A stretch of 64,000 bases of DNA from Bacteroidales bacterium (GTDB lineage: Bacteria > Bacteroidota > Bacteroidia > Bacteroidales > UBA932), in contig JAFYUS010000056.1 of assembly GCA_017549505.1 (NCBI GenBank), forward strand, positions 17,657 through 81,656. Reading direction: 5' to 3'. The notes under the pieces were generated by a model. That model did no database searches. It saw only the letters and a program-made list of their open reading frames with translations, and was not told the DNA's origin. The position numbers and the translations under genes were made by a program. Shown one piece after another: positions 53,652-63,389 of the stretch (position 1 is the first letter of the stretch; each line of letters begins with the position of its first letter).

Positions 53652-55976
53652 TTATACCTTCTTTTTTGTTTTTACGGACTTTCTGGCCTTGCGCTTTGAT
53701 TCCTGGATGGCCTTGCGGACCTTTTCCTTGCGGGCGGCTTTGTTTATGCCGACTGTGACGTTGTCGAAGGAACCGTCTTCACCTTTTATAAAGGAGGTGC
53801 CACGGCCATACTCATAGTCGATACGGTCATAGACTCTCTCCTCAAGACCGGTCTCGATAAGCTCATAGTCCAGGAGCTTCTGCTCGAGGTTGGTCTTCTT
53901 GACACGGATACGGACAGGATCACCAAGATTATATACAACCTTCGAACGTCTTCCCACCAGTCTGTAGCGGTCTGCATCGAATTCGAAGAAGTCGCTCTTG
54001 ATGTCACGAAGAGGGACCATTCCCTCGATCTTTGTAGGCTCGACCTCTACATACATACCCCACTCGGTAAGTCCTGAAACATGACCTCCGAATGTGAATC
54101 CCACCTTATCCTCCATGAACTCGACAAGCTTGTACTTGATGCTTGCTCTTTCAGCTTCAGCAGCAACTATCTCGCGTTCAGTGGCATACTTGCACATCTT
54201 GGCATATTTATCCTCGGAAGCAGAAGCTCCGCCGGCAAGATATTGCTCAAGCAGACGATGCACCATCATGTCAGGGTAACGACGGATAGGAGATGTGAAA
54301 TGTGTATAATACTTGAAGGCCAGACCATAGTGTCCGAGGTTTTCGGTATCATAGCGAGCCTTCGCCATGGTCCTCAAGGACAGAAGTTCGATTGCATTGT
54401 ATTCAGGGGTATCCTTAGCGGCTGCAAAGAGAGCGTTGAGTTCCTTGGAGATCTCCTTGCCGTTGTTTGTAGAGCCCATCCTGTAGCCGAAGTTACCGAT
54501 GAAGTTACGGAGATTTTCGATCTTCTCCTGGTTAGGCTCGTCATGGACACGATATACAAAGGTCTTCTTTGCCTTGGCCACGAACTCAGCTACGCTTCTG
54601 TTGGCAAGGAGCATGAACTCCTCGATGAGCCAGTTAGCTTCCTTGCTGATCTTCTGGTATACATTCACCGGCTTGCCCTTTTCGTCCACTTCGACTTTCA
54701 TTTCAGGGCGTTCGAAACTGATCGCACCGCTGGCGAATCTCTTCTTGCGGAGCTTTGAGGCCAGATCGTTCAGGATGAGGACAGCTTCCTTGACATCTTC
54801 CGAAACGCCTTCATGGGACACACCAGGTCCGGCTTCGATTATAGCCTGGGCATCTTCATAAGCAAAACGCTGGTCAGAATATATCACTGTCTTTCCGAAC
54901 CACTGGTCAGCTATTCTTGCACGAGGGGTGATCTCAAATACTGCAGAGAAAGTAAGCTTCTCTTCATGAGGACGAAGAGAGCAGAGCTTGTTGCAGAGCT
55001 TTTCAGGAAGCATAGGAACCGTCCTGTCGACAAGATATACAGAAGTTCCACGGCTGCGCGCCTCCTCATCCACGACAGAGCCGGGACGCACATAATGCGT
55101 CACGTCAGCTATATGGACTCCTACCTCATAGTTTCCGTTTTCAAGTCTGCGGAATGACAAGGCATCATCGAAGTCCTTGGCATCTGCCGGGTCTATGGTA
55201 AATGTAAGGACATTGCGGAAATCACGTCTTCCTGCAATATCTTCAGCAGTAATCTCCTCAGAAATCTGGTCTGCAGCATTGGCTACCGCAGATTCAAAAC
55301 GGTACGGAAGAGCATACTCGGCAAGTATCGCATGCATCTCGGTATCATTGTCTCCAGGCTCTCCGAGCACATCGACGATGTGTCCGCGAGGGCTCATCTC
55401 CCCTCTCGGCCAATCGTCAACCACGGCCGCGACCTTCATGCCCGAACGGGCCTGAAGTTCCCTGCGGCCGTATCCGTCCTCGCCGAGCTCGAATACGCCA
55501 TGGACAGCAAACACATCTTCCTGCGGAAGCGGCTTGAGATATCCGGTCTCATCCTTCTGCTCAGCTACGGACTGATTTCTGACCTTATGTCTGCGATAGC
55601 GCGACTTGTCGCTTTCCGTAAACGGGATCGTTATGTCGTATGGCATGAAACGGCTCTGCATGAGCACCCAGGCCTGTCCTGCGACTACATGGAGCACACC
55701 GATGAACGGCTTCGGCGAACGCACCAGGATTTCAACGACCTCTCCTTCCCTGCGCTGACGGTCAGTCTTCTCACGCGTAACCGCCACACGTACTGTATCT
55801 CCATGGAGGGCGCCACGGGTCTTCGATGCCTTCACGAACACATCATCTTCCTCTCCCTCAACAATAATGAAGGCGTAGCCTTCCCTTGTCATCTGAACTC
55901 TTCCTTCAACTATAGGGAAAACCTTCTTTTCCTTTTTGCCACGGCCCCTGCCGCGATGATTGCTTTTTCTTGCCAT
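53652..55976 (-). CDS. rnr: Ribonuclease R
   Basis: 774-residue processive 3'-5' exoribonuclease. Order: basic N-terminus (RKSNHRGRGRGKKEKK), cold-shock-like OB folds, the RNB catalytic domain with TIDPADAKDFDDALSF (metal-binding aspartates) and YTHFTSPIRRYPDMMVHRLL, a C-terminal S1 domain and a Lys/Arg-rich tail. Length is normal for RNase R. The start at 55976 (MARKSN) is used rather than an ATG two codons upstream. Divergent from the RND efflux operon; -7 box at 55997-56004. Confidence 0.96.
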   Translation of the reverse strand: MARKSNHRGRGRGKKEKKVFPIVEGRVQMTREGYAFIIVEGEEDDVFVKASKTRGALHGDTVRVAVTREKTDRQRREGEVVEILVRSPKPFIGVLHVVAGQAWVLMQSRFMPYDITIPFTESDKSRYRRHKVRNQSVAEQKDETGYLKPLPQEDVFAVHGVFELGEDGYGRRELQARSGMKVAAVVDDWPRGEMSPRGHIVDVLGEPGDNDTEMHAILAEYALPYRFESAVANAADQISEEITAEDIAGRRDFRNVLTFTIDPADAKDFDDALSFRRLENGNYEVGVHIADVTHYVRPGSVVDEEARSRGTSVYLVDRTVPMLPEKLCNKLCSLRPHEEKLTFSAVFEITPRARIADQWFGKTVIYSDQRFAYEDAQAIIEAGPGVSHEGVSEDVKEAVLILNDLASKLRKKRFASGAISFERPEMKVEVDEKGKPVNVYQKISKEANWLIEEFMLLANRSVAEFVAKAKKTFVYRVHDEPNQEKIENLRNFIGNFGYRMGSTNNGKEISKELNALFAAAKDTPEYNAIELLSLRTMAKARYDTENLGHYGLAFKYYTHFTSPIRRYPDMMVHRLLEQYLAGGASASEDKYAKMCKYATEREIVAAEAERASIKYKLVEFMEDKVGFTFGGHVSGLTEWGMYVEVEPTKIEGMVPLRDIKSDFFEFDADRYRLVGRRSKVVYNLGDPVRIRVKKTNLEQKLLDYELIETGLEERVYDRIDYEYGRGTSFIKGEDGSFDNVTVGINKAARKEKVRKAIQESKRKARKSVKTKKKV

Positions 55977-55996
55977 AAACAACGAATTTATCCATA

Positions 55997-56004
55997 CAAA
56001 TTTA
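55997..56004 (-). promoter_or_regulatory. -7 promoter box for rnr
   Basis: Minus-strand TAAATTTG fits TAnnTTTG and lies 20 bases before the ATG. Confidence 0.5.
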
Positions 56005-56037
56005 ATATTTTTATTAAAAACTATGCCCCTTTTGAAG

Positions 56038-56045
56038 TATCTTTG
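56038..56045 (+). promoter_or_regulatory. -7 promoter box for the RND efflux operon
   Basis: TATCTTTG, exact consensus, 36 bases before the adaptor start at 56082. Confidence 0.6.
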
Positions 56046-56081
56046 CGGAAGTTTAACATCATTAATCCCCTAGACCGAATT

Positions 56082-57200
56082 ATGAGAAAAACGGCATTTG
56101 TCCTTATCGGCATCTGCGGTCTTTTCGCGACCGCATGCAAAGAAGGAGCGAGCAATGCTCCCGCAGAAGAAAACCTCTATGAAACCCTCGCAGTAAGTCT
56201 CAGCGACATAACCCTGACTACCGGTTATTCAGCAGCCATCAGCGGCGTACAGACTGTCGAGATCAGACCGCAGGTCAGCGGAATGATCACAGACATCCTT
56301 ATCGAGGAAGGAGAGAGCGTAAGAAAGGACCAGGTACTTTTCATCATAGACCAGACCCCTTACAAGGCAGCATATGAAATAGCTGTCGCAAACGTCAAGA
56401 GTGCAGAAGCCGCCCTTTCGACAGCGCAGCTTATCCTCGAGAGCAACAAGAACCTCTACGAGCAGGATGTAGTGTCGGAATTCGACCTCATGACCGCACA
56501 GAACGACCTGACGGAGGCTGAGGCAAGACTCGCCCTCTGCAAGGCCGAGGAGGTAAACGCCAGCAACAACCTCTCATACACTGAAGTGCGTTCTCCTGTA
56601 AACGGAGTGGCTTCGATGATCCCGTACAGGGTAGGAGCACTGGTAAGCAGCTCGATATCACAGCCTCTGGTCACAGTATCCGACGACAGCAGGGTATATG
56701 CCTATTTCTCGATGGCCGAGAACCAGATGCTGGATATGGTGCAGCAGTACGGTTCGCTTAACAACGCGATAAAGCAGATGCCTCAGGTGGAACTTATCAT
56801 GAGCAACGGTCAGAAGTATGAGCACACAGGCAAGATCAACGCGATCAGCGGTACCATCAGCGAAAGTACAGGAGCAGTAAGCCTCAGAGCGGTTTTCGAC
56901 AACCGCAACCACCTCCTTCGAAACGGAGGCAGCGGAAGCATCATCATCCCGACCACCCTCAAGGACGCCATCGTAATCCCTCAGACAGCTACATACGAGC
57001 TTCAAGACCGTATATTCGTATATAAGGTAGTGGACGGCAAGGCATCGTCAACAGAAATCCATGTCGCTCCTCAGAACAACGGAGTGGAATACATCGTCAC
57101 AGACGGACTTGCCGTAGGTGACGTCATCGTTGCCGAAGGCGCCGGACTCATCAAGGAAGGAACACCTATCAGAAGCAAGAACATGGAGGGTCAGGAATAA
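56082..57200 (+). CDS. RND efflux periplasmic adaptor lipoprotein
   Basis: 372-residue membrane-fusion protein (AcrA/MexA type) joining the pump and channel encoded downstream. Lipobox FATAC (Cys about 19) anchors it in the inner membrane; a lipoyl/barrel-sandwich half (EIRPQVSGMITDILIEEGESVRKDQVLF, cited in part) flanks an alpha-helical hairpin with repeated KSAEAALSTAQ and QNDLTEAEARLAL. An open frame continues far upstream inside the antisense of rnr; the ATG at 56082 after a -7 box is the real start. Its stop overlaps the pump ATG by one base. Confidence 0.93.
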   Translation: MRKTAFVLIGICGLFATACKEGASNAPAEENLYETLAVSLSDITLTTGYSAAISGVQTVEIRPQVSGMITDILIEEGESVRKDQVLFIIDQTPYKAAYEIAVANVKSAEAALSTAQLILESNKNLYEQDVVSEFDLMTAQNDLTEAEARLALCKAEEVNASNNLSYTEVRSPVNGVASMIPYRVGALVSSSISQPLVTVSDDSRVYAYFSMAENQMLDMVQQYGSLNNAIKQMPQVELIMSNGQKYEHTGKINAISGTISESTGAVSLRAVFDNRNHLLRNGGSGSIIIPTTLKDAIVIPQTATYELQDRIFVYKVVDGKASSTEIHVAPQNNGVEYIVTDGLAVGDVIVAEGAGLIKEGTPIRSKNMEGQE

Positions 57201-60200
57201 TGAACGTAAAGACATTCATCGACCGCCCGATTCTGGCGGGTGTCATATCCGTAATCATACTCCTGCTCGGATTCATCGGCCTGACCCAGCTGCCGGTGGA
57301 GCAGTTCCCGGAGATCGCACCTCCGACCGTCAGCGTTTCTGCAGCCTACGCGGGCGCCAATGCCGAGACGGTGCAGAAGAGTGTGCTCGTGCCTCTTGAA
57401 GAGGCTATCAACGGTGTGGAGGACATGATGTACATGGTATCGTCCGCCACAAACAGCGGCTCGGCCAGCATCCAGATCTACTTCCGCCAGGGAACCGACG
57501 GTGACATGGCGATGGTCAATGTACAGAACCGTATCGCATCTGCGCAGAGTCTTCTGCCAGCAGAAGTCACACGAAGCGGCGTGACTGTCCGCAAGCGACA
57601 GACCAGCCGCATCAAGAGCCTCGCTGTATATAGCCCGGACAACTCATTCGACAGAAAGTTCATCGTCAACTATCTGAAGATCAACATAGAGCCTCGCCTC
57701 TCCCGCATCGCGGGAGTCGGCGAAGTCGACGTGCGCGGAGGTGACTACTCCCTCCGAATATGGCTCGACCCGGGCAAGATGGCCAAATACGGCCTCATGC
57801 CTTCCGACATATCGGCCGTGCTCGCGGAGCAGAACCTCGAAGCTCCGACCGGAACCCTCGGCGCCGAATCGGCGAACACATTCCGCTATGTGCTCAAATA
57901 CCGCGGAAGATACGAGAACGTGACCGACTACGAGAACATGGTCATCCGTGCCGAAAGCGACGGTACCGTACTCAGGCTCAAGGACATAGCATCCATCGAG
58001 CTCGGAGAGCGCAGCTACGATTACATCGGTATGGTGAACGGCCATCCGGGCACTACGATCAGCATCTCGCAGACCTCCGGATCGAATGCGAATGAAATCA
58101 TCATCGCAGTAGACGAAGAGATCGAGAAGATCCGCGCCGAGCTGCCTAAGGGTCTGGAAATCGTGGACCTGATGAGTACCAAGGACTTCCTTGACGCTTC
58201 GATCAAGAATGTGATCAAGACCCTCTTCGAGGCAATCCTCCTTGTGATCCTGGTAGTGTTCATCTTCCTTCAGAGTTTCCGTTCGACAATCATCCCTACA
58301 ATCTCGATCATCGTGTCGCTTGTAGGTACGTTCGCCTTCCTGATGGTGGCCGGATTCAGCCTCAACATGATTACGCTCTTCGCCCTTGTGCTCGTCATCG
58401 GTACGGTCGTGGATGACTCGATCGTGGTGGTCGAAGCTGTCCAAGCGAAGTTCGACATAGGTTACAGGTCTGCATACAAGGCGTCTGTAGACGCCATGGA
58501 AGGAATAGCGACGGCACTCGTCGCTACAACCTTCGTCTTCATGGCGGTGTTCATCCCTGTAAGCTTCATGGGCGGTACTACAGGTACATTCTATACCCAG
58601 TTCGGACTTACGATGGCTGTGGCTGTGGGTATATCGCTCATCAACTCGCTCACCCTCTCCCCTGCCCTCTGCGCCCTCATCATGACCCCTCATGAAATCG
58701 TAGAGGAAGGACAGAAGGGAAGCTTCTCAAGCAGGTTCCACAAGGCTTTCGACAGTGCGTTCGGATCATTGGTCGCAAAATACAGCAAGGTCGTCGTCTT
58801 CATGTTCAAGCGCAGATGGCTTACCTTCATACTTCTTGTCGTGGCATGCGGAGGCCTCGTGTACCTCATGAACACGACTAAGACAGGTCTCGTACCTAAG
58901 GAGGACATGGGATCGATCAATGTCGATGTGCGCACTCCTCCGGGAACGAACATCGCCGAGACAGACAAGGTACTTGCGGAGATCGACCGCCGCATCAGCA
59001 CCATCCCGCAGATCAAGGCTTACTCGAGGACTACCGGATGGGCAGGCCAGTTCGGTCAGGGCTCCTCTACAGGTAACTTCGTCATCAGGCTCCATGACTG
59101 GGAAGACAGAAAGGGCAAAGGTGACGACGTGGACTCGGTAATGGAGGAAATCTATGCACGTACCGCGGACATCAATTCAGCCGACATCATGGTATATACC
59201 CGAGGCATGATTCCGGGATACGGATCAAGCAACGGATTCGAAATCTATGTACAGGACCAGAAGGGAGGAAAACTCGATGACCTCGAGAAGATCACCGACG
59301 AGTTCATCATCGAGCTTAACAAGCGTCCTGAGGTTTCCCGTGCGAAGACCGCTTTCGACAGTTCATATCCTATGTATCTCGTAGAGGTAGATGCCGTACA
59401 GTGCAAGAGGAACGGTATCTCTCCGGGAGACGTCCTCAGCGTGCTTTCAGGATATATCGGAGGTAGCTACGCTTCGAACATGAACCGATTCTCGAAACTC
59501 TATCGAGTGATGCTTCAGGCTGCTCCGGAATACCGTCTCGACACAGAATCACTGCAGAATATGTTCGTGCGCAACTCCAAGGGAGAGATGTCTCCTGTCA
59601 ACCAGTACCTTACTCTGACCCGTATATACGGTCCGCAGTCGATTTCACGATTCAACCTCTTCACAGCGATCTCGATCAACGGTCAGTCAGCACCGGGCTA
59701 CAGTTCCGGACAGGCCATCCAGGCCGTGCGTGAAGTTGCAGAAAAGGTACTCCCTGCCGGATACGGATTCGAGTTCGGAGGCATGTCACGAGAGGAAGCG
59801 AACACAGGAAACTCCGTCGCCGTGATATTCGTAATCTGTATCGTATTCATCTACCTGATACTCTGCGCATTGTATGAGAGCATCTTCATCCCTGTCGTGA
59901 TCATCGTATCCATTCCGTTCGGACTTGCAGGAAGCTTCCTGTTTGCACGTATGTTCGGACTGGAGAACAACATCTACCTGCAGATCGGACTCCTCATGCT
60001 CATCGGTCTCCTTGCGAAGACCGCCATCCTCCTGACGGAGTATGCATCGCAGAAGAGAGAAGAGGGCATGAGTATCTGTCAGGCTGCTCTCTCCGCTGCC
60101 AAGGCACGACTCAGACCGATCCTCATGACATCCCTGACAATGATTTTCGGTATGCTTCCGCTCATGTTCGCAAGCGGCGTAGGAGCCAACGGAAATATCT

Positions 60201-60328
60201 CCATCGGAGTGGGAACAGTAGGAGGAATGTTCATAGGAACGCTTGCGCTTCTTATCATAGTACCTCCGCTCTTCATCATCTTCCAGCACATTGAAGAGAA
60301 GGTAATGCCTAAAAGGAAGAGGGAGTAA
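57200..60328 (+). CDS. RND multidrug efflux pump, HAE1 type
   Basis: 1042-residue proton-driven inner-membrane exporter (AcrB family). TM1 with NVKTFIDRPILAGVISVIIL; porter-domain signatures PPTVSVSAAYAGANAETVQ and AEVTRSGVTVRKRQ; TM4 carries the proton-relay VIGTVVDDSIVVVEAVQ (Asp pair) and TM10 the LAKTAILLTEYASQKRE lysine. Twelve TM helices and two large periplasmic loops are in register. Substrates are probably hydrophobic drugs or bile compounds; this is family-level inference. A short repeat separates it from the channel gene. Confidence 0.96.
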   Translation: MNVKTFIDRPILAGVISVIILLLGFIGLTQLPVEQFPEIAPPTVSVSAAYAGANAETVQKSVLVPLEEAINGVEDMMYMVSSATNSGSASIQIYFRQGTDGDMAMVNVQNRIASAQSLLPAEVTRSGVTVRKRQTSRIKSLAVYSPDNSFDRKFIVNYLKINIEPRLSRIAGVGEVDVRGGDYSLRIWLDPGKMAKYGLMPSDISAVLAEQNLEAPTGTLGAESANTFRYVLKYRGRYENVTDYENMVIRAESDGTVLRLKDIASIELGERSYDYIGMVNGHPGTTISISQTSGSNANEIIIAVDEEIEKIRAELPKGLEIVDLMSTKDFLDASIKNVIKTLFEAILLVILVVFIFLQSFRSTIIPTISIIVSLVGTFAFLMVAGFSLNMITLFALVLVIGTVVDDSIVVVEAVQAKFDIGYRSAYKASVDAMEGIATALVATTFVFMAVFIPVSFMGGTTGTFYTQFGLTMAVAVGISLINSLTLSPALCALIMTPHEIVEEGQKGSFSSRFHKAFDSAFGSLVAKYSKVVVFMFKRRWLTFILLVVACGGLVYLMNTTKTGLVPKEDMGSINVDVRTPPGTNIAETDKVLAEIDRRISTIPQIKAYSRTTGWAGQFGQGSSTGNFVIRLHDWEDRKGKGDDVDSVMEEIYARTADINSADIMVYTRGMIPGYGSSNGFEIYVQDQKGGKLDDLEKITDEFIIELNKRPEVSRAKTAFDSSYPMYLVEVDAVQCKRNGISPGDVLSVLSGYIGGSYASNMNRFSKLYRVMLQAAPEYRLDTESLQNMFVRNSKGEMSPVNQYLTLTRIYGPQSISRFNLFTAISINGQSAPGYSSGQAIQAVREVAEKVLPAGYGFEFGGMSREEANTGNSVAVIFVICIVFIYLILCALYESIFIPVVIIVSIPFGLAGSFLFARMFGLENNIYLQIGLLMLIGLLAKTAILLTEYASQKREEGMSICQAALSAAKARLRPILMTSLTMIFGMLPLMFASGVGANGNISIGVGTVGGMFIGTLALLIIVPPLFIIFQHIEEKVMPKRKRE

Positions 60329-60355
60329 CGTCATCCCCGGCCTGACCGGGGATCT
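60329..60355. repeat. Short hairpin repeat between pump and channel genes
   Basis: CGTCATCCCCGGCCTGACCGGGGATCT, with ATCCCCGG pairing to CCGGGGAT over 5 nt (first 20 bases CGTCATCCCCGGCCTGACCG). It is the familiar CGTCATCCCCGG-type interspersed repeat and lies directly after the pump stop codon. Confidence 0.75.
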
Positions 60356-60367
60356 AATACAAATCAG

Positions 60368-61723
60368 ATGAAAAGAACATATATAATATTGTTGGCATTC
60401 GCCACCCTCCTGCTCCCGGGCTGCGGAGTATCCAAGCTGTACACTCAGTATGAAAGAGAAGGCGTAGAGTTTGTCGACAGCCTCTACCGCAGGCTTCCTG
60501 ACCTGAAGCAGGACTCGACTTCCATCGCGTCACTGGCATGGAAAGACTTCTTTGATGACCCTATACTTCAGGAATGGATCCGCCTGGGTATCGAACATAA
60601 TACAGACCTGGCTGTCGCCAGGCTGAGGGTTGAGCAGGCACAGGCCAGCCTCTGGGAGGCTGGGCGTGCCTTCTTCCCCGGTGCATCGGTATCCTTCAGC
60701 ACCAGCGGAGGATTTCCAGGTAACGGTACCCAGACATTCCGGATGGCACCTACCTTCTCATGGGAAGCGGACATATTCGGCAAGGTAGCCAACTCCAAGC
60801 GCAGGGCGGCAGCCGCGCTTGAGCAGAGCGATGCCTACAGACAGGCTGTACAGGCCCAGCTGGTTGCGACCATCGCAGAGTCATACTACCGCCTGCTGAT
60901 GCTTGACGAGCAGCTCGCCATCAGCGAGCGCACGCTCAAGACATGGGAAGAGAACATCAGCACTCTTGAAGCCCTCAAGAGGGCCGGCAAGACCAATGAG
61001 GCAGCCGTTCTTCAGGCCAAGGCCAACAGACTGGACGTACAGAATAACGTATATAACCTTTACCAGAAGATATTCGAGGCAGAGAACTCTTTTGCGGCGC
61101 TTCTGGGAACAGTTCCTTTCAAGATAGAGCGAGGCAAGCTTGGAGAACAGACCTTCCAGCATGACTATTTCTCAGGCGGAGTTCCGGCGGCCATCCTCAG
61201 CAACCGTCCAGACGTAAGGCAGGCTGAGATGGCACTTGCACAGGCCTTCTATGCAACGAATATCTCACGCGCTTCCTTCTATCCCCGCCTTAATCTTACA
61301 GGCGACATGTTCAATCCTGCCGGATTCATACTTCAGCTTACAGCCTCTCTTTCGCAGCAGCTATATGCCAAGGGAGTCAATAAGGCAAATCTCCGCAGAG
61401 CTGAAGCGGAGCAGTCCATCGCGACATACCAGTTCAGGCAGAGTCTCCTTGACGCCGGTGTAGAAGTAAACAACGCCCTGATTGCCGTAAAGACAGCCAG
61501 CAGCCGTATGAAGATCGACCGCAAGCAGATCGTCCATCTCCAGGCTGCAGTCTGGAACACACAGCTCCTGATGAAGCACGGCAACGCCAACTATCTTGAG
61601 GTTCTTTCAGCACAGCAGAAACTTCTCCAGGCAGAACTAGCCGAAGTATCTGACCAATTCGAAGAGATCCGCAACATCATCAACCTCTACCACGCCCTCG
61701 GCGGAGGATATGACATGGAGTAG
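60368..61723 (+). CDS. Outer-membrane efflux channel lipoprotein (TolC/OprM family)
   Basis: 451-residue outer-membrane factor completing the tripartite pump. Lipobox LLPGC (Cys about 18) indicates a lipid-anchored OprM/CusC-like form. The paired coiled-coil repeats are seen in VARLRVEQAQASLWEAGRAF, LEQSDAYRQAVQAQLV and, in the second half, MALAQAFYATNISRASFYPRLNLTGD, with AVQNTQLLMKHGNANYLEVLSAQQKLLQ-type helices near the end. The last 11 codons and the following 9 bases recur exactly at 63390-63431, outside any intact gene. Confidence 0.94.
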   Translation: MKRTYIILLAFATLLLPGCGVSKLYTQYEREGVEFVDSLYRRLPDLKQDSTSIASLAWKDFFDDPILQEWIRLGIEHNTDLAVARLRVEQAQASLWEAGRAFFPGASVSFSTSGGFPGNGTQTFRMAPTFSWEADIFGKVANSKRRAAAALEQSDAYRQAVQAQLVATIAESYYRLLMLDEQLAISERTLKTWEENISTLEALKRAGKTNEAAVLQAKANRLDVQNNVYNLYQKIFEAENSFAALLGTVPFKIERGKLGEQTFQHDYFSGGVPAAILSNRPDVRQAEMALAQAFYATNISRASFYPRLNLTGDMFNPAGFILQLTASLSQQLYAKGVNKANLRRAEAEQSIATYQFRQSLLDAGVEVNNALIAVKTASSRMKIDRKQIVHLQAAVWNTQLLMKHGNANYLEVLSAQQKLLQAELAEVSDQFEEIRNIINLYHALGGGYDME

Positions 61724-61830
61724 GATATCTGTTTACACATCTCCTGCCAGGCTTGTTTGTGGTCTGCCTTGCATTGTTCATCTTCCTGTCCACAAAGAAA
61801 GGTGAGGAATGGATGAAGAAGTTTGACTAG
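61714..61830 (+). pseudogene. Possible remnant of a sodium:solute symporter C-terminus
   Basis: A frame without a start codon reads HGVGYLFTHLLPGLFVVC then a hydrophobic run and ends STKKGEEWMKKFD. The hydrophobic helix followed by TKKxxEE..F(D/E) resembles the last 35 residues of sodium:solute symporters. Its last 24 bases recur at 63198-63219 in front of the second repeat copy. It may instead be a chance frame. Confidence 0.3.
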
Positions 61831-62013
61831 ACAGAATGAAAGCAAAGACGTTGAGCGGAAAAACTGCATCTGAGTACAGAATTTCCGCTCAACGGTCGTT
61901 TTTTCCCGCCGTTGAGCGACACATATAGTCCCACGGTATATCCTGACAAGGCATGCCCCGCTCAACGGCTTTGACACACACATATGAAGTCCCACGCCCT
62001 TGGCGGAGGATAT
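61811..62013. repeat. Nested palindromic element, copy B, with flanks
   Basis: Boxes CGTTGAGCGG 61849-61858, CCGCTCAACGG 61885-61895, CCGTTGAGCG 61909-61918, CCGCTCAACGG 61958-61968; gaps 26, 13 and 39 nt. Left flank GGATGAAGAAGTTTGACTAG and right flank CACATATGAAGTCCCACGCC are shared with copy C. After the right flank comes a decayed copy of the tolC tail (CTTGGCGGAGGATAT). Confidence 0.82.
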
Positions 62014-62044
62014 AACCTGTAGCACCTGTCTGAAATATAACAAG

Positions 62045-62081
62045 CAATCGCCACAACCAGAAAACCTGATAGTGGCGATTG
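62045..62081 (-). terminator. Hairpin downstream of the Rpn gene
   Basis: CAATCGCCAC (62045-62054) pairs with GTGGCGATTG (62072-62081), 17-nt loop. It lies 20 bases past the Rpn stop on the minus strand. Confidence 0.55.
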
Positions 62082-62101
62082 TTGATTTCATGAGACAGGC
62101 A

Positions 62102-62995
62102 CTACTGCTTTGCCACTGCCTCACATTGCTCGAGAGTCATCTCCAAAGCATCAGCTATTACTGACACCGGGATTCCTGCCGCAAGCATCTTACGTATAGT
62201 CTCTGCACGACCCTCTGCACGACCTTCTGCAAGACCTTTTGCACGACCTTCTGCAAGACCTTCTGCAATTGCCTCCTCACGGGCATAAGCCATCTGATTC
62301 CTTAAATCCCTTTCTGTTGTCATCTTGTGTAAAACTTTAGTACGTGTTATATCATCCATATTATAAAGCTCCGTCACCTGAAATATCTTACTAAAGACAT
62401 CATGACTTAAAGCTTCCGGGCGCTTAGTAAGAGTCCCCATATTCTTAAAGCAGAAATACATTCCTTCAAGAATATTGCCATCAAGCTCCTCCAAAGATTT
62501 ATTGAACTTTGGCAATTCTATGAAGATAAAGGTAACCCTATCAGTGAGAAGAATATTTGAATTCTCCTTGTATAGTCTATAGATTGTCTTTATCTCCGTA
62601 CTATCTGAATCGTTGTCCATCTTGAAATTCAGGATATTGACAACATAGACAGGTAGAAAATCATAATACTCAGCTCCACTTTCAACCTGACGTTGTATCT
62701 GAAATGTAGAGTAATATAGAGCCCTCTCGGGATAGAAAGGCTGCTTTCTCCTCTGCACCTCCACAATGATCCTTGATCCATCATCAGTCTTACAGAACAT
62801 ATCGTAGACTGAACCTTTTGCATCTCTTTCGACAGGATGCATTTCCTTGTCGATAAACTCCAGATCAACTATCTTCCTGTCAGGAATGACTTGATTCAGG
62901 AACTCGATCATTACGTCCTTTGTAGACTCTCTTCCAAAAACCAACTTGAAGACCTCGTCATCAAGCAGATCTGCATACTTGAATTGGTACGACAT
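62102..62995 (-). CDS. Rpn-family PD-(D/E)XK nuclease / putative transposase
   Basis: 297-residue protein of the Rpn/YhgA-like (PF12784-type) group, which promotes RecA-independent DNA recombination. The nuclease core is SVYDMFCKTDDGSRIIVEVQR (Asp...Glu-x-Gln) after DLLDDEVFKLVFGRESTKDV; YPERALYYSTFQIQRQ and VYVVNILNF follow. The C-terminus has a 12-base-period repeat coding for EGLAEGRAKGLAEGRAEGRAE-type helices (62196-62270) and a small helical end (AGIPVSVIADAL). It lies between two direct copies of the CCGTTGAGCGG element. Confidence 0.9.
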   Translation of the reverse strand: MSYQFKYADLLDDEVFKLVFGRESTKDVMIEFLNQVIPDRKIVDLEFIDKEMHPVERDAKGSVYDMFCKTDDGSRIIVEVQRRKQPFYPERALYYSTFQIQRQVESGAEYYDFLPVYVVNILNFKMDNDSDSTEIKTIYRLYKENSNILLTDRVTFIFIELPKFNKSLEELDGNILEGMYFCFKNMGTLTKRPEALSHDVFSKIFQVTELYNMDDITRTKVLHKMTTERDLRNQMAYAREEAIAEGLAEGRAKGLAEGRAEGRAETIRKMLAAGIPVSVIADALEMTLEQCEAVAKQ

Positions 62996-63197
62996 AATAA
63001 AACTGTTAAATGTTAAACATAGGGATACTATATCCCCTGAAATATTATGTCGTGCCGTTTCCCCTTACAATGTCCCACAAATGTGCAAAAAAATCCACAT
63101 GAGAACAAGATGCTCATGCAGATTTTTCTTTTTCTTTGTCAAAGTTTTTCTTTTTTTTATTGTCTTCAGCTGTTTATGGGGAGCCATCCGGAAGAAA

Positions 63198-63389
63198 TGG
63201 ATGAAGAAGTTTGACTAGACTGAATGGCTGTTTATTACATCAAAGCCGTTGAGCGGGAAAACTGCATCTGAGTACAGAATTTCCGCTCAACGGTCGTTTT
63301 TTTCCGCCGTTGAGCGACACATATAGTCCCACGGTATATTCTGACAAGTCATGCCCCGCTCAACGGCCTTGACACACACATATGAAGTC
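63198..63389. repeat. Nested palindromic element, copy C
   Basis: Boxes CCGTTGAGCGG 63246-63256, CCGCTCAACGG about 63283-63293, CCGTTGAGCG about 63306-63315 and CCGCTCAACGG about 63355-63365. It is nearly identical to copy B (61811-61990) through loops and flanks, in the same orientation, about 1.4 kb apart. Confidence 0.82.

Noticed and set aside
55332-56081. Long 5' extension of the efflux adaptor frame
   Set aside because: It is antisense to rnr; a signal peptide, lipobox and promoter place the true start at 56082.
62946-63218. 90-codon plus-strand frame ending WMKKFD
   Set aside because: Begins antisense to the Rpn gene, runs through a hairpin and T-tract, and has no convincing start; kept only as a comment in findings.
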